Source of the DNA: Streptomyces venezuelae
GTDB taxonomy: Bacteria; Actinomycetota; Actinomycetes; Streptomycetales; Streptomycetaceae
Assembly (NCBI RefSeq): GCF_008642375.1
Contig: NZ_CP029194.1
Coordinates: 6,686,001-6,750,000 of the forward strand
Reading direction: 5' to 3'
Length of the DNA stretch: 64,000 bases
The position numbers were made by a program, and so were the translations under genes. Positions 49,507 to 58,395 of the stretch are shown here, one piece after another; positions within the stretch are counted from its first letter, which is position 1, and the number at the start of each line of letters is the position of its first letter. The notes under the pieces were generated by a model. That model was not told where the DNA came from, did not search any database, and worked only from the letters and a program-made list of their open reading frames with translations.

Positions 49507-52095
49507 GTGGGGCTCGGAGTGCCAGAACTCGTACTGGAATTGAACGGCAGGACCTGGACGCTCGATCCGTCCCGGTCGTACACCCTGGGCAGGGACCCTC
49601 AGGGCGACCTGGTCATCGACGACGCCAGGGTCTCGTGGCGTCACGCCACCATCAGCTGGGGCGGCCGGAGTTGGGTCATCGAGGACCACGGCTCCACGAA
49701 CGGCACGTTCGTCCACGGGCAGCGGATCCACCAGATGGAGATCGGCCCCGGATCGGCCGTCAACCTCGGCAACGCGACCGACGGCCCCCGGCTGAATCTC
49801 GCGGCCTCCGGCGCGGCCGCCGTACCGCAGCAGCAGGCCCCGGCTCATCAGGCCCCGGCCCATCAGCCCGCCGCCGCGGCGCAGGCCGACTGGGCCACGC
49901 ACCAGGCACCCCCGCAGCAGCAGGGCTGGCCGCAGCACGGTGCGCAGGGCGGACACGCCCCCGCGCACCAGCAGGTCCCGCACCAGCAGGGCCCGGCCGG
50001 GCACCCGGGGCAGGGTGGCCCCGTCGAGCAGCTCGCGCAGAAGGTTCCCGGCGGCGGACCGGTGGCCGCGTCGTCGGCCTACGCAGACCGCAGCCCCACC
50101 ACGTTCCACCAGCTCAACCTCGGCCACGTCATGCGCATCGGCCGTGCCCTCGAGAACGAGCTGGTCGTCTCCGACCTCCAGGTCTCGCGGCACCACGCCG
50201 ACTTCCACGCGACGCCCGACGGCCGCTTCGAGATCCGCGACCTCGGCTCGCACAACGGCACGTACGTCAACGGCCAGCCGATCCCGAAGGGCGGCTCCGC
50301 CGTCCTCGGCCCGCAGGACATCGTCGGCGTCGGCCACTCGACGTTCCGTATCGTCGGCGGCCAGCTCGAAGAGTTCGTCGACACCGGCTCCGTCTCCTTC
50401 TCGGCCCGCCACCTCACGGTCACGGTCGACGGCGGCAAGCAGATCCTCCGCGACGTCACCTTCGGCGTCCCCGAGAAGTCGCTGATCGGCGTCATCGGCC
50501 CGTCCGGCTCCGGAAAGTCCACGCTGCTCAAGGCGCTGACCGGCTACCGCCCGGCCAACGAGGGCGACGTCCTCTACGACAACCGCAGCCTCTACAAGCA
50601 GTTCGCCGAGCTGCGCCAGCGCATCGGTCTGGTCCCGCAGGACGACATCCTGCACAAGGAGCTGACCGTCGTGAAGGCGCTCCGCTACGCGGCCAAGCTC
50701 CGCTTCCCCGGCGACACCGCCGAGGCCGAGCGTGAGGCCCGTATCGACGAGGTCCTGCGCGAGCTCAAGCTCGACATCCACAAGGAGAAGAAGGTCACCT
50801 CCCTCTCCGGTGGCCAGCGCAAGCGCGTCTCCGTCGCCCTGGAGCTCCTCACCAAGCCGTCGCTGATCTTCCTGGACGAGCCGACCTCCGGCCTCGACCC
50901 GGGCATGGACCGCGATGTCATGCAGCTGCTCCGCGGCCTCGCCGACGACGGCCGCACGGTCCTCGTCGTCACCCACTCGGTGGCCGAGCTCGGCCTCTGC
51001 GACAAGCTCCTCGTCATGGCGCCCGGCGGCTCGGTGGCGTACTTCGGCCCGCCGGAGGAGGCGCTGAACTTCTTCGGCTACTCCACCTGGGCCGACGTCT
51101 TCTCCGCCTTCGAGAACTACCGCGACTACGACTGGGCGGGCCGCTGGAAGGGCTCGCAGCACTACCAGATGTACGCCGCGGACATCGACGCCGTCGCCGC
51201 GCAGCCCGTCCAGATGCCGCAGCAGGCGATGGCCCGCCCGCCGAAGCCGCAGGGCTGGGGCTCCCAGCTGTGGACGCTGATCCGCCGCTACGTCTCGGTG
51301 ATCGCCTCCGACAAGGGCTTCCTGGGCCTGATGGTGATCCTGCCGGCCGTCCTCGGCGCGGTCTCGGTCGTCATCCCCGCGGACTTCGGCCTCGGCTCGC
51401 CGACGCCGCCGTCCCGCTTCAACGGCGACGCGGGCACGATCATGCTGATCCTCGCGGTCGGCATGTGCTTCAGCGGCGCCGCCAACTCGGTCCGTGAACT
51501 GATCAAGGAGCGGGTCATCTACGAGAGGGAACGCGCCACCGGCCTCTCCCGCTCGGCGTACCTGATGTCCAAGGTGATCGTCCTCGGCCTCATCACGGCC
51601 TTCCAGGGCGTCATCATCTGCGGCATCGGCTTCTCCACCCGCGCGCTGCCGGCGGAGGGCCTCTTCATGCCCCCGGCCGTCGAGCTCTGCATCCAGGTGA
51701 TCGCCCTCGGCCTCACCTCGATGATGTTCGGCCTGGTCATCTCCGCGCTCGTGAAGACCGCCGAGAAGACCATGCCGCTCCTCGTCATGTTCGCGATCAT
51801 CCAGGTCGTCTTCACCGGCATCCTCTTCCAGGTGTACGGCTCGCCCGGCCTGGAGCAGTTCGCCTGGCTGATGCCCTCCCGCTGGGGCATCGCCGGCGCC
51901 GGCACCACCCTCGACCTGGCCCGCCTCATGCCGCCGTGGGACCACAAGAACCCGACCGACACCGACCCCCTGTGGGAGCACACGGTCGGCCAGTGGAGCC
52001 TGGACCTCGGCATCCAGCTCCTGATGGCGGTCGTCTGCTGCTTCGTCGTGGCGCGGCTGCTGCGCCGCCACGAGCCCGAGGTCATGCGCAAGTAA
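49507..52095 (+). CDS. FHA-FHA-ABC exporter (ABCG-type half transporter, Rv1747-like), 862 aa
   Basis: Domains in order: FHA1 (about 20-98, GRDP...RHATISWG and STNGT), a Gln/His/Pro linker (about 100-190), FHA2 (about 205-285, VSRHHADF and SHNGTYVNG), an NBD (about 300-530, GPSGSGKST, LSGGQRKRV, DEPTSGLDPG) and an ABC2-type membrane domain (about 640-860) with six helices. FHA domains bind phosphothreonine, so Ser/Thr kinase control is expected, as with Rv1747 and PknF in mycobacteria. GTG 49507 has GGGGGA 6 nt upstream. Confidence 0.93.
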   Translation: MGLGVPELVLELNGRTWTLDPSRSYTLGRDPQGDLVIDDARVSWRHATISWGGRSWVIEDHGSTNGTFVHGQRIHQMEIGPGSAVNLGNATDGPRLNLAASGAAAVPQQQAPAHQAPAHQPAAAAQADWATHQAPPQQQGWPQHGAQGGHAPAHQQVPHQQGPAGHPGQGGPVEQLAQKVPGGGPVAASSAYADRSPTTFHQLNLGHVMRIGRALENELVVSDLQVSRHHADFHATPDGRFEIRDLGSHNGTYVNGQPIPKGGSAVLGPQDIVGVGHSTFRIVGGQLEEFVDTGSVSFSARHLTVTVDGGKQILRDVTFGVPEKSLIGVIGPSGSGKSTLLKALTGYRPANEGDVLYDNRSLYKQFAELRQRIGLVPQDDILHKELTVVKALRYAAKLRFPGDTAEAEREARIDEVLRELKLDIHKEKKVTSLSGGQRKRVSVALELLTKPSLIFLDEPTSGLDPGMDRDVMQLLRGLADDGRTVLVVTHSVAELGLCDKLLVMAPGGSVAYFGPPEEALNFFGYSTWADVFSAFENYRDYDWAGRWKGSQHYQMYAADIDAVAAQPVQMPQQAMARPPKPQGWGSQLWTLIRRYVSVIASDKGFLGLMVILPAVLGAVSVVIPADFGLGSPTPPSRFNGDAGTIMLILAVGMCFSGAANSVRELIKERVIYERERATGLSRSAYLMSKVIVLGLITAFQGVIICGIGFSTRALPAEGLFMPPAVELCIQVIALGLTSMMFGLVISALVKTAEKTMPLLVMFAIIQVVFTGILFQVYGSPGLEQFAWLMPSRWGIAGAGTTLDLARLMPPWDHKNPTDTDPLWEHTVGQWSLDLGIQLLMAVVCCFVVARLLRRHEPEVMRK

Positions 52096-52106
52096 CGACC
52101 GAGGCA

Positions 52107-52156
52107 GTACGCCGAAGGGCGGCACCCCGCACAGGGGGTGCCGCCCTTCGGCGTAC
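52107..52156. terminator. Bidirectional terminator, 22-bp arms
   Basis: Arms 52107-52128 and 52135-52156 pair perfectly around a 6-nt loop between the FHA-ABC gene and the convergent transglycosylase gene. Confidence 0.93.
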
Positions 52157-52174
52157 AGGAGGTGCGACAGCGGA

Positions 52175-52972
52175 TCAGTACGCGCTGTTGACGTTGTCGA
52201 TCGAGCCGTAGCGGTCGGCCGCGTAGTTGGCGGCGGCGACGAGGTTGGCGACCGGGTCGTACTGGTCGAACTTGGTGCCCGGGATGTGGTAGGCCTTGAA
52301 GGTCGGGTAGATGACCTGCAGCAGGCCCTTCGACGGGACGCCGTTGATGGCGTTGATGTCCCAGTTGTTGATGGCCCGCGGGTTGCCGCTGGACTCACGC
52401 ATGATGTTCTTGTGCAGGCCGTTGTACGTGCCCGGGATGTTGTGCTTGTCCATGATGAACAGCGCCTCGCGGATCCAGCCGTCGAGGTTGTTCGCGAAGA
52501 CCGGGGTGCGGGCGACGGAACGGCTCGCGGCGGCCTTCTCCGCGGCGCGCTTCTTCGCGTCCGCCTTGGCCTTGGCGGCGGCCTTCGCCTTCGCGGCGGC
52601 CTTGGCCCGGGCCTGGGCGTCGGCCTTCGCCTTGGCGGCGGCCTTGGCCTTGGCGGCGGCCTGGGCGTCGGCCTTCGCCTTCGCGGCGGCCTTGGCCTTG
52701 GCGTCGGCCTCCTGCTTGGCCTTCAGGCCGATGGTGGTCTGCTGCTCGGTGACGCTGGCGGCCAGCGCCTTCGCCTGCGGGCTGGCGGCGTCGTACGACC
52801 AGGCGACCTGCTGCGTGTGGGAGAGGGCCTGGGGCTCGGTCTCGGTGGAGCCACCGTTGCCCGGTACGAGGGAGAGGGTGAGCGCGGCCGCGCCCAGAGC
52901 GGCGACGCCGGCGATCGTGGCCTTGTGGGTCTTCTTCAGACCACGACTGTGGCCGGGAGTGTTCGCAGACAT
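52175..52972 (-). CDS. Secreted lytic transglycosylase (SLT) with Lys/Ala stalk, 265 aa
   Basis: Basic N-terminus and hydrophobic segment (ATIAGVAALGAAALTLSLVPG) act as an export signal. Residues 84-150 form a Lys/Ala-rich repeat (AKAKAAAKAKADAQ-type units) expected to be one long helix. The C-terminal SLT domain has the catalytic Glu (about E193 in IMRESSGNPRAINNWD) and GLLQVIYPTFKAYH. Cleaves peptidoglycan; the stalk may bind the wall or DNA. The ATG at 52972 has AGAGG 8 nt upstream. Confidence 0.88.
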   Translation of the reverse strand: MSANTPGHSRGLKKTHKATIAGVAALGAAALTLSLVPGNGGSTETEPQALSHTQQVAWSYDAASPQAKALAASVTEQQTTIGLKAKQEADAKAKAAAKAKADAQAAAKAKAAAKAKADAQARAKAAAKAKAAAKAKADAKKRAAEKAAASRSVARTPVFANNLDGWIREALFIMDKHNIPGTYNGLHKNIMRESSGNPRAINNWDINAINGVPSKGLLQVIYPTFKAYHIPGTKFDQYDPVANLVAAANYAADRYGSIDNVNSAY

Positions 52973-53284
52973 CAGGACTACCTCTTCGAATCGCTGGGGG
53001 GTCGCTCGCCGGGGGCGGCGCTGCGCCTGCTTCGGCGGCGACGGGGGCAATTCTTAGCGGCAGCAAAAACGTGTGGCAAAGGTGTGACGTACGATCCCGG
53101 GTAGTGGATCAGGGGCCCGTGCACGGGCCATGGAATGCCCTGTGTGGCCAGATTCCTCCACGTCTATCTGGCCTCGCGGCGTCCACTAGGGGTCTTCGTA
53201 AGTGATGTGGGTCCTATGCGCGGGCTCACATCGGGCACGTAACAAACTCACCACGCGTTGCGACAGCAATGCAGACGGTGAGGC
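52973..53284 (-). other. Long upstream region of the transglycosylase gene
   Basis: Non-coding, about 310 bp. I looked for a c-di-AMP (ydaO) riboswitch, as found before some Streptomyces cell-wall hydrolase genes, and do not see its core. Two similar words (minus strand ACACCTTTGCC and ACACGTTTTTGC, near 53068-53090) are close to each other but have no clear role. Confidence 0.5.
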
Positions 53285-53328
53285 AGGTCCTCCGTAGGCC
53301 CTCCACAGGCCTTCGCCAGGTCCTCCGC
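53285..53328. repeat. 11-bp tandem repeat, four units
   Basis: AGGTCCTCCGT, AGGCCCTCCAC, AGGCCTTCGCC and AGGTCCTCCGC run head to tail at 53285-53328, a 1.0-helical-turn period. They precede the terminator at 53337. Confidence 0.75.
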
Positions 53329-53336
53329 AGGGAGGA

Positions 53337-53375
53337 GAAGGGGCGCCCCCGGCCTACGACCGGAGGCGCCCCTTC
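53337..53375 (-). terminator. Terminator of the SDR gene at 53.4 kb
   Basis: Arms 53337-53347 and 53365-53375 pair; the internal CCGG/CCGG forms a second short stem. It lies 23 bp past the stop of the leftward SDR gene. Confidence 0.75.
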
Positions 53376-53397
53376 ACCCCCTCACCCCTTCACACCC

Positions 53398-54102
53398 TCA
53401 CCCCACTGACTCCCGCGCCAGCTCCGGTGCCACGCACCGCCCGCTGGCCGGCCGCCGGTCGAGCAGCCGGAGGAAGCCCGGCACGACGGAGTCCGGAGAG
53501 GGCCGCGTACCGATCCCCGAGGGCTCCGCGGCCGCGTACATGTCCGTCTCCATGTCACCCGGGTCGACCGCCCACACCCGCAGCGCGGGCTCCTCGACGG
53601 CGAGCACGCCCGCCAGCAGGTCGACGGCGGCCTTCGACGCCCCGTACCCGCCCCACGTCGCGTACGGCTCGACGGCCGCCTCCGAACTGAGCATGATCAC
53701 CGCCCCCGCGTCGCTCGCCCGCAGCAGCGGCAGGCTCTCCTGCACCAGACCGAGCACCGCGACGACGTTCGTCTCCAGGGCGGCCCGCAGACCGTCCAGC
53801 GGCTGGTCCTGGAGGCGCGGGAGCGGAGCGGCGCCCAGCACGCCGGCGTTGTTCACCAGCAGATCGAGCCCGCCGAGGTCCCGGGCCGCGGCCACCAGCG
53901 CCCGCCGGTGCGCGGCGTCCCCGACATCGCCGGGCAGAGCGACCACCCGCGCGCCGTGCGCCGCGCGGAGAGCGGCCGCGCTCTCCGCCAGCGTTCCCGC
54001 GGTCCGGGCGTTCAGGACGAGGTCCCAGCCCCGTCCGGCAAGCGCGTGGGCAAGCGCCCGGCCGAGCCCCTTCGACGCCCCCGTGACGATCGCGACAGCC
54101 AT
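53398..54102 (-). CDS. SDR-family oxidoreductase, 234 aa
   Basis: TGASKGLG cofactor motif, NNAGVLGAA, Ser in MLSSEAAV and catalytic YGASK all intact. Short for the family at the C-terminus. Substrate unknown. It stands alone; divergent from the two-component pair with a 199-bp gap. Confidence 0.87.
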   Translation of the reverse strand: MAVAIVTGASKGLGRALAHALAGRGWDLVLNARTAGTLAESAAALRAAHGARVVALPGDVGDAAHRRALVAAARDLGGLDLLVNNAGVLGAAPLPRLQDQPLDGLRAALETNVVAVLGLVQESLPLLRASDAGAVIMLSSEAAVEPYATWGGYGASKAAVDLLAGVLAVEEPALRVWAVDPGDMETDMYAAAEPSGIGTRPSPDSVVPGFLRLLDRRPASGRCVAPELARESVG

Positions 54103-54301
54103 GACCCCGTCCCCCTATGTATCCGTGGCGCCCCGCACGATCCGCGGACGCCGCCGGACCCCACCCTCCGGCACGACCGGGCCCCGCCGCCTCGGCCGGG
54201 CGCCCGGCCCGCCGAGGCCATGGGTCCTAGGTCCCGGGTCCCCCTCCCACGCGGTCCCCGGGCGGATACGCACGGTCACACCCCGCCGGTACGGTGAACA
54301 C

Positions 54302-55447
54302 ATGAGCCACCGACCGAGCTCCGGCCTCGCCGCCGTGAGCACCGCCCTCCTCGCGATGAGCCGCCACCTGGAGGTCCGCGACGTCCTCAAGACGATCGTC
54401 GCCTCCGCCCGCGAGCTCCTCGACGCCGAATACGCGGCGCTGGGCGTCCCGGACGACCACGGCGGCTTCGCCCAGTTCGTGGTCGACGGCGTCAGCGACG
54501 AGCAGTGGAAGGCGATCGGCCCGCTGCCGAGGCAGCACGGCATCCTCGCGGCGATGCTCCACAAGGCCGAGCCGGAGCGCCTCGCCGACGTGCGCGAGGA
54601 CCCCCGCTTCGAGGGCTGGCCCGCGGCCCACCCCGAGATGTCCGACTTCCTCGGCCTCCCCGTGCGGGACGGCGACGAGATCCTCGGCGCCCTCTTCCTC
54701 GCCAACAAGCGCTGTCCGAAGGAGACGGGAAGCTGCGGCTTCACGGCGGAGGACGAGGAACTGCTCTCGATCCTCGCCCAGCACGCGGCCATCGCCCTCA
54801 CCAACGCCCGGCTGTACGAGCGCAGCCGCGAGCTCACCATCGCGGAGGAGCGCTCCCGGCTCGCCCACGAGCTCCACGACGCCGTGAGCCAGAAGCTCTT
54901 CTCCCTCCGGCTCACGGCCCAGGCGGCGGCAGCCCTCGTCGACCGCGACCCGGCCCGGGCCAAGGACGAGCTCCAGCAGGTCGCCGTCCTCGCGGCCGAG
55001 GCGGCCGACGAGCTGCGAGCGGCGGTCGTCGAACTGCGCCCGGCGGCGCTCGACGAGGACGGCCTCGTCCACACCCTGCGCACCCAGATCCAGGTCATGG
55101 ACCGCGCGCACACGGCCCGGGTCACCTTCGAGAGCCCGGGGATCCGCGCCCTGCCCGCGGCCCAGGAGGAGGCGGTGCTCCGCGTCGCCCAGGAGGCCCT
55201 GCACAACGCCCTGCGCCACGCCGAGGCCGAGCTCGTCACCGTCACCCTGGCCCGCAGCGGCCCGGGCGCGCGGCTCACCGTCACCGACGACGGCAAGGGC
55301 TTCGACCCGCGCACGGTCCGCAGCGCGGGGCGCCACCTCGGCCTGGTCTCCATGCGGGACAGGGCGGGCGGCGTCGGCGGCGGACTCACCGTGACCTCGG
55401 CCCCCGGCGAGGGCACCACGATCGAGATGGAGGTTCCCGGTGGCTGA
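54302..55447 (+). CDS. GAF-domain sensor histidine kinase (HisKA_3, NarL type), 381 aa
   Basis: Cytoplasmic, no transmembrane segment. A GAF domain (about 20-170) with two Cys (ANKRCPKETGSCGF), then HisKA_3 with phospho-acceptor His192 in RLAHELHDAVSQKLFSL, then an HATPase domain (VAQEALHNALRHAEAELV; VTDDGKGFD; LGLVSMRDRAGGVGGGL). The GAF Cys pair could sense redox or bind a cofactor (inference). The start ATG at 54302 gives the natural N-terminus. It overlaps the response-regulator gene by 8 nt. Confidence 0.93.
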   Translation: MSHRPSSGLAAVSTALLAMSRHLEVRDVLKTIVASARELLDAEYAALGVPDDHGGFAQFVVDGVSDEQWKAIGPLPRQHGILAAMLHKAEPERLADVREDPRFEGWPAAHPEMSDFLGLPVRDGDEILGALFLANKRCPKETGSCGFTAEDEELLSILAQHAAIALTNARLYERSRELTIAEERSRLAHELHDAVSQKLFSLRLTAQAAAALVDRDPARAKDELQQVAVLAAEAADELRAAVVELRPAALDEDGLVHTLRTQIQVMDRAHTARVTFESPGIRALPAAQEEAVLRVAQEALHNALRHAEAELVTVTLARSGPGARLTVTDDGKGFDPRTVRSAGRHLGLVSMRDRAGGVGGGLTVTSAPGEGTTIEMEVPGG

Positions 55448-56084
55448 CAAGCCGATCCGTGTCCTGCTGGTCGACGACCACCAGGTCGTCCGCCGCGGCC
55501 TGCGCACCTTCCTCGAGGTGCAGGAGGACATAGAGGTGGTGGGGGAGGCCTCCGACGGCGCCGAAGGCGTCGCCCGCGCCGAGGAGCTCCGCCCCGACGT
55601 GGTCCTCATGGACGTGAAGATGCCCGGCACCGACGGCATCGAGGCGCTGAAGCGGCTCCGCGAGCTCGCCAACCCGGCCAGGGTCCTCATCGTCACGAGC
55701 TTCACCGAACAGCGCACGGTCGTCCCCGCGCTCCGCGCCGGAGCCTCCGGATACGTCTACAAGGACATCGACCCCGAGGCCCTGGCCGGTGCCATCCGCT
55801 CCGTCCACGCCGGACACGTCCTGCTCCAGCCGGAGGTCGCCGAGGCACTCCTCAGCCAGGAGGACCAGCCGAGCGGTACGGGGCGGGGCACGACCCTCAC
55901 CGAGCGCGAGCGCGAGGTCCTCGGCCTGATCGCGGACGGCCGGTCCAACCGAGAGATCGCCCGCGCGCTCGTCCTCTCCGAGAAGACGGTCAAGACGCAC
56001 GTCTCGAACATCCTGATGAAACTCGACCTGGCGGACCGCACCCAGGCCGCCCTCTGGGCAGTCCGCCACGGCCTCACCGACTGA
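55440..56084 (+). CDS. NarL/FixJ-family response regulator, 214 aa
   Basis: Receiver with acidic pocket (LLVDDHQVVRRG), phosphorylatable Asp58 (DVVLMDVKMPG), Ser/Thr (VTSF) and Lys (GYVYKD). C-terminal LuxR HTH (LTEREREVLGLIADGRSNREIARALVLSEKTVKTHVSNILMKL). GTG start within the kinase 3' end. Cognate partner of the upstream kinase. The chaplin gene begins 153 bp downstream. Confidence 0.94.
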   Translation: MADKPIRVLLVDDHQVVRRGLRTFLEVQEDIEVVGEASDGAEGVARAEELRPDVVLMDVKMPGTDGIEALKRLRELANPARVLIVTSFTEQRTVVPALRAGASGYVYKDIDPEALAGAIRSVHAGHVLLQPEVAEALLSQEDQPSGTGRGTTLTEREREVLGLIADGRSNREIARALVLSEKTVKTHVSNILMKLDLADRTQAALWAVRHGLTD

Positions 56085-56237
56085 CGCGCCCCCCAGCGCG
56101 CCGGGGCGCACGACCGTTCAGTCATTCATACCGTCGTGTGTATATCCCCCGTTCGGCGCAACCCGACGGGAGCGGCGGCGTTCTCCATGGCGTGCTGCGG
56201 CGGACCGGCCGCAGCGATGACCAGGAGGATGTACCAA

Positions 56238-56480
56238 GTGAAGAACCTCAAGAAGGCCGCTGCCGTCACCATGGTCGCCGGTGGCATCATCGCCGCCGGT
56301 GCGGGTGTCGCCTCCGCCCACGGCGCCGAGGCCAACGGCAAGGCCCTCAACTCGCCGGGCGTCGCGTCCGGCAACCTGGTGCAGGTCCCGGTCCACGTCC
56401 CCGTGAACGTCTCCGGCAACACGGTCAACGTGATCGGCCTGCTCAACCCGGCCTTCGGCAACCACGCCCTCAACGGCTGA
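56238..56480 (+). CDS. chpE: Short chaplin without cysteines (ChpE-like), 80 aa
   Basis: Signal peptide (KKAAAVTMVAGGIIAAGAGVASA) then one chaplin domain of about 55 residues: SPGVASGNLVQVPVHVPVNVSGN followed by VNVIGLLNPAFGN. No Cys in the mature part, the feature that sets ChpE apart from other short chaplins. Amphipathic amyloid that covers aerial hyphae. GTG 56238 has AGGAGG 9 nt upstream; an in-frame ATG three codons before would abut it. Confidence 0.92.
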   Translation: MKNLKKAAAVTMVAGGIIAAGAGVASAHGAEANGKALNSPGVASGNLVQVPVHVPVNVSGNTVNVIGLLNPAFGNHALNG

Positions 56481-56495
56481 GCCACCCCAGAACCA

Positions 56496-56525
56496 CCGGC
56501 CCCCGGAAGATCCCCCGGGGGCCGG
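56496..56525 (+). terminator. Terminator after the chaplin gene
   Basis: Arms 56496-56506 and 56515-56525 (11 bp) with an 8-nt loop, followed by CCCCTTTTCCCC. Confidence 0.85.
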
Positions 56526-56582
56526 CCCCTTTTCCCCAGCCTCCGCGCGAAGCGCTCGGGCCCCGACGAGGGGGCCGGGGTT

Positions 56583-57386
56583 TCAGAACCCCCGTTCCCG
56601 CTCCCTCTCGCGCTCCCTCTCTTCCACATAAGAGTTGTACGCGGCGACCTGAGCCCGCCGCGCCACCCGCTCCACCGGCCGCAGCGCCTCCCCCCGAGCC
56701 GCCATCTCCGAGGCGCTGACCGCACCCCCGTGCCCGTGGTCGTACGCCAGGTCCACAAGGAGACCGATCCGCTGGGCCAGCTCAAGGACCCGCACGGCCC
56801 GCGGCGGATAGCCGGGGGCGAGCACCTCCCGCCCCACCTCCGCCCGCGCCCGGTACGCCTCGCGTGCCGCGTCGGCCGCCGGACCCGAGGCCGCGACGTC
56901 CAGCCGCGTCAGCACGGCCGTCGCATCCCGCAGCGCCTCGGCGAGCTCCCGCTCGGCCTCGCCGAGCGACGGCACGTCCGCGGGCGGAGCCTCCCGCACG
57001 GCGAGGCAGCGCCAGACGACCTCCACGTGCACGTCACCGGCCGGCCCCGCCTCCGAGACCTCCGGCACGAGACCGTACGGTGCGCCGAAGCCGACCACGG
57101 CCTCCGCGGCCTCCAGGGCACGCGCGTTGAAATCCGGCGGCCCGCTCAACCCCAGCGGATGCCCCGGCGCGGGCAGTGCCACCCGCCACCCGGTCACCCC
57201 GAGCTGCCGCAGCCGGCCCAGCGCCAGCGTCAGCCCCACCGGCGCCGCCTCACCCGGCAGCCCCTCCACGCGGTGCACCGCGTCCTCCCCGACAATGGCC
57301 AGCGCCGCGTCGTCCGGCGACACCGCCCCGGCCAGCAGGGCATTGCCCCAGGCGGCCAGGCGTCCTGAGCGTGGTTCCGAAAGCAT
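56583..57386 (-). CDS. Conserved hypothetical protein, 267 aa
   Basis: No recognised domain. Hydrophobic core segments such as LALGRLRQLGVTGWRVALPAPG and FNARALEAAEAVVGFGAPYGLVPEV suggest a globular cytosolic protein. The C-terminus ends in an Arg-Glu repeat (EERERERERERGF). ATG at 57386 with a G-rich run before it. Divergent from the ABC ATPase gene. Function unknown. Confidence 0.75.
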   Translation of the reverse strand: MLSEPRSGRLAAWGNALLAGAVSPDDAALAIVGEDAVHRVEGLPGEAAPVGLTLALGRLRQLGVTGWRVALPAPGHPLGLSGPPDFNARALEAAEAVVGFGAPYGLVPEVSEAGPAGDVHVEVVWRCLAVREAPPADVPSLGEAERELAEALRDATAVLTRLDVAASGPAADAAREAYRARAEVGREVLAPGYPPRAVRVLELAQRIGLLVDLAYDHGHGGAVSASEMAARGEALRPVERVARRAQVAAYNSYVEERERERERERGF

Positions 57387-57521
57387 CCCCCCAGACTAAG
57401 GACTCAAAGGACGCCCTAGGGACCGGCCCGCTCCGTCGATAACGTAGGTTTTCCCCTGGACGCCGCGCCCATCGGTGCAAGGCGACGACACGACTCGACC
57501 GCAAGGGGAGACAACGCGCTC

Positions 57522-58319
57522 ATGAGCGATGTACTGGAGCTGGTGGACGTATCCGTGGTCCGCGACGGACGGGCTCTGGTGGACGAGGTCTCCTGGTCGG
57601 TCAAGGAGGGCGAGCGCTGGGTGATCCTCGGACCCAACGGCGCCGGCAAGACCACCCTTCTGAACATCGCCTCCAGCTACCTCTTCCCCACCAAGGGATC
57701 CGCCACGATCCTCGGCGAGCAGCTCGGCGGCGTCGGCACCGACGTCTTCGAACTCCGCCCCCGCATCGGCATGGCCGGCATCGCCATGGCGGAGAAGCTG
57801 CCCAAGGGCCAGACCGTCCTCCAGACCGTCCTCACCGCCGCGTACGGCATGACGGCCACCTGGCACGAGGACTACGACCCGGTCGACGAGCAGCGCGCCA
57901 AGGCCTTCCTCGACCGCCTCGGCATGAACGACTACCTGGACCGCAAGTTCGGCACCCTCTCCGAGGGCGAGCGCAAGCGCACCCTGATCGCCCGCGCGAT
58001 GATGACCGACCCCGAGCTGCTCCTCCTCGACGAGCCCGCCGCCGGTCTCGACCTCGGCGGCCGCGAGGACCTCGTCCGCCGTCTCGGCCGCCTCGCCCGT
58101 GACCCGTACGCCCCCTCCATGATCATGGTCACGCACCACGTCGAGGAGATCGCCCCCGGGTTCACCCACGTCCTGATGATCCGTCAGGGCAAGGTCCTCG
58201 CCGCCGGCCCGGTGGAGATGGAGCTGACCTCCCGTAACCTCTCGCTCTGCTTCGGCCTCCCGCTCGTCGTCGAGCGCGTCGGCGACCGCTGGACCGCCCA
58301 GGGCCTGCCCCTGAAGTAG
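57522..58319 (+). CDS. ABC transporter ATP-binding protein, 265 aa
   Basis: Walker A GPNGAGKTT, signature LSEGERKRT (LSEGE variant), Walker B LLLLDEPAAGLD and H-loop THHVEEI. No membrane partner is adjacent, so it is an orphan NBD. The family resembles ATPases of the molybdate/iron type (YlmA-like); the substrate cannot be told. AGGGGAG lies 11 nt before the ATG. Confidence 0.85.
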   Translation: MSDVLELVDVSVVRDGRALVDEVSWSVKEGERWVILGPNGAGKTTLLNIASSYLFPTKGSATILGEQLGGVGTDVFELRPRIGMAGIAMAEKLPKGQTVLQTVLTAAYGMTATWHEDYDPVDEQRAKAFLDRLGMNDYLDRKFGTLSEGERKRTLIARAMMTDPELLLLDEPAAGLDLGGREDLVRRLGRLARDPYAPSMIMVTHHVEEIAPGFTHVLMIRQGKVLAAGPVEMELTSRNLSLCFGLPLVVERVGDRWTAQGLPLK

Positions 58320-58395
58320 CGGACCGGAGCGCCGGCGTCCCGCACAGCCGCCCGCGCCCTGTCCCGGAGGGACCCCACCGCCCTACCATGACCAC

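Noticed and set aside
52973..53284. A c-di-AMP (ydaO) riboswitch upstream of the transglycosylase gene
   Set aside because: The conserved core could not be found on the relevant strand, only two short similar words.
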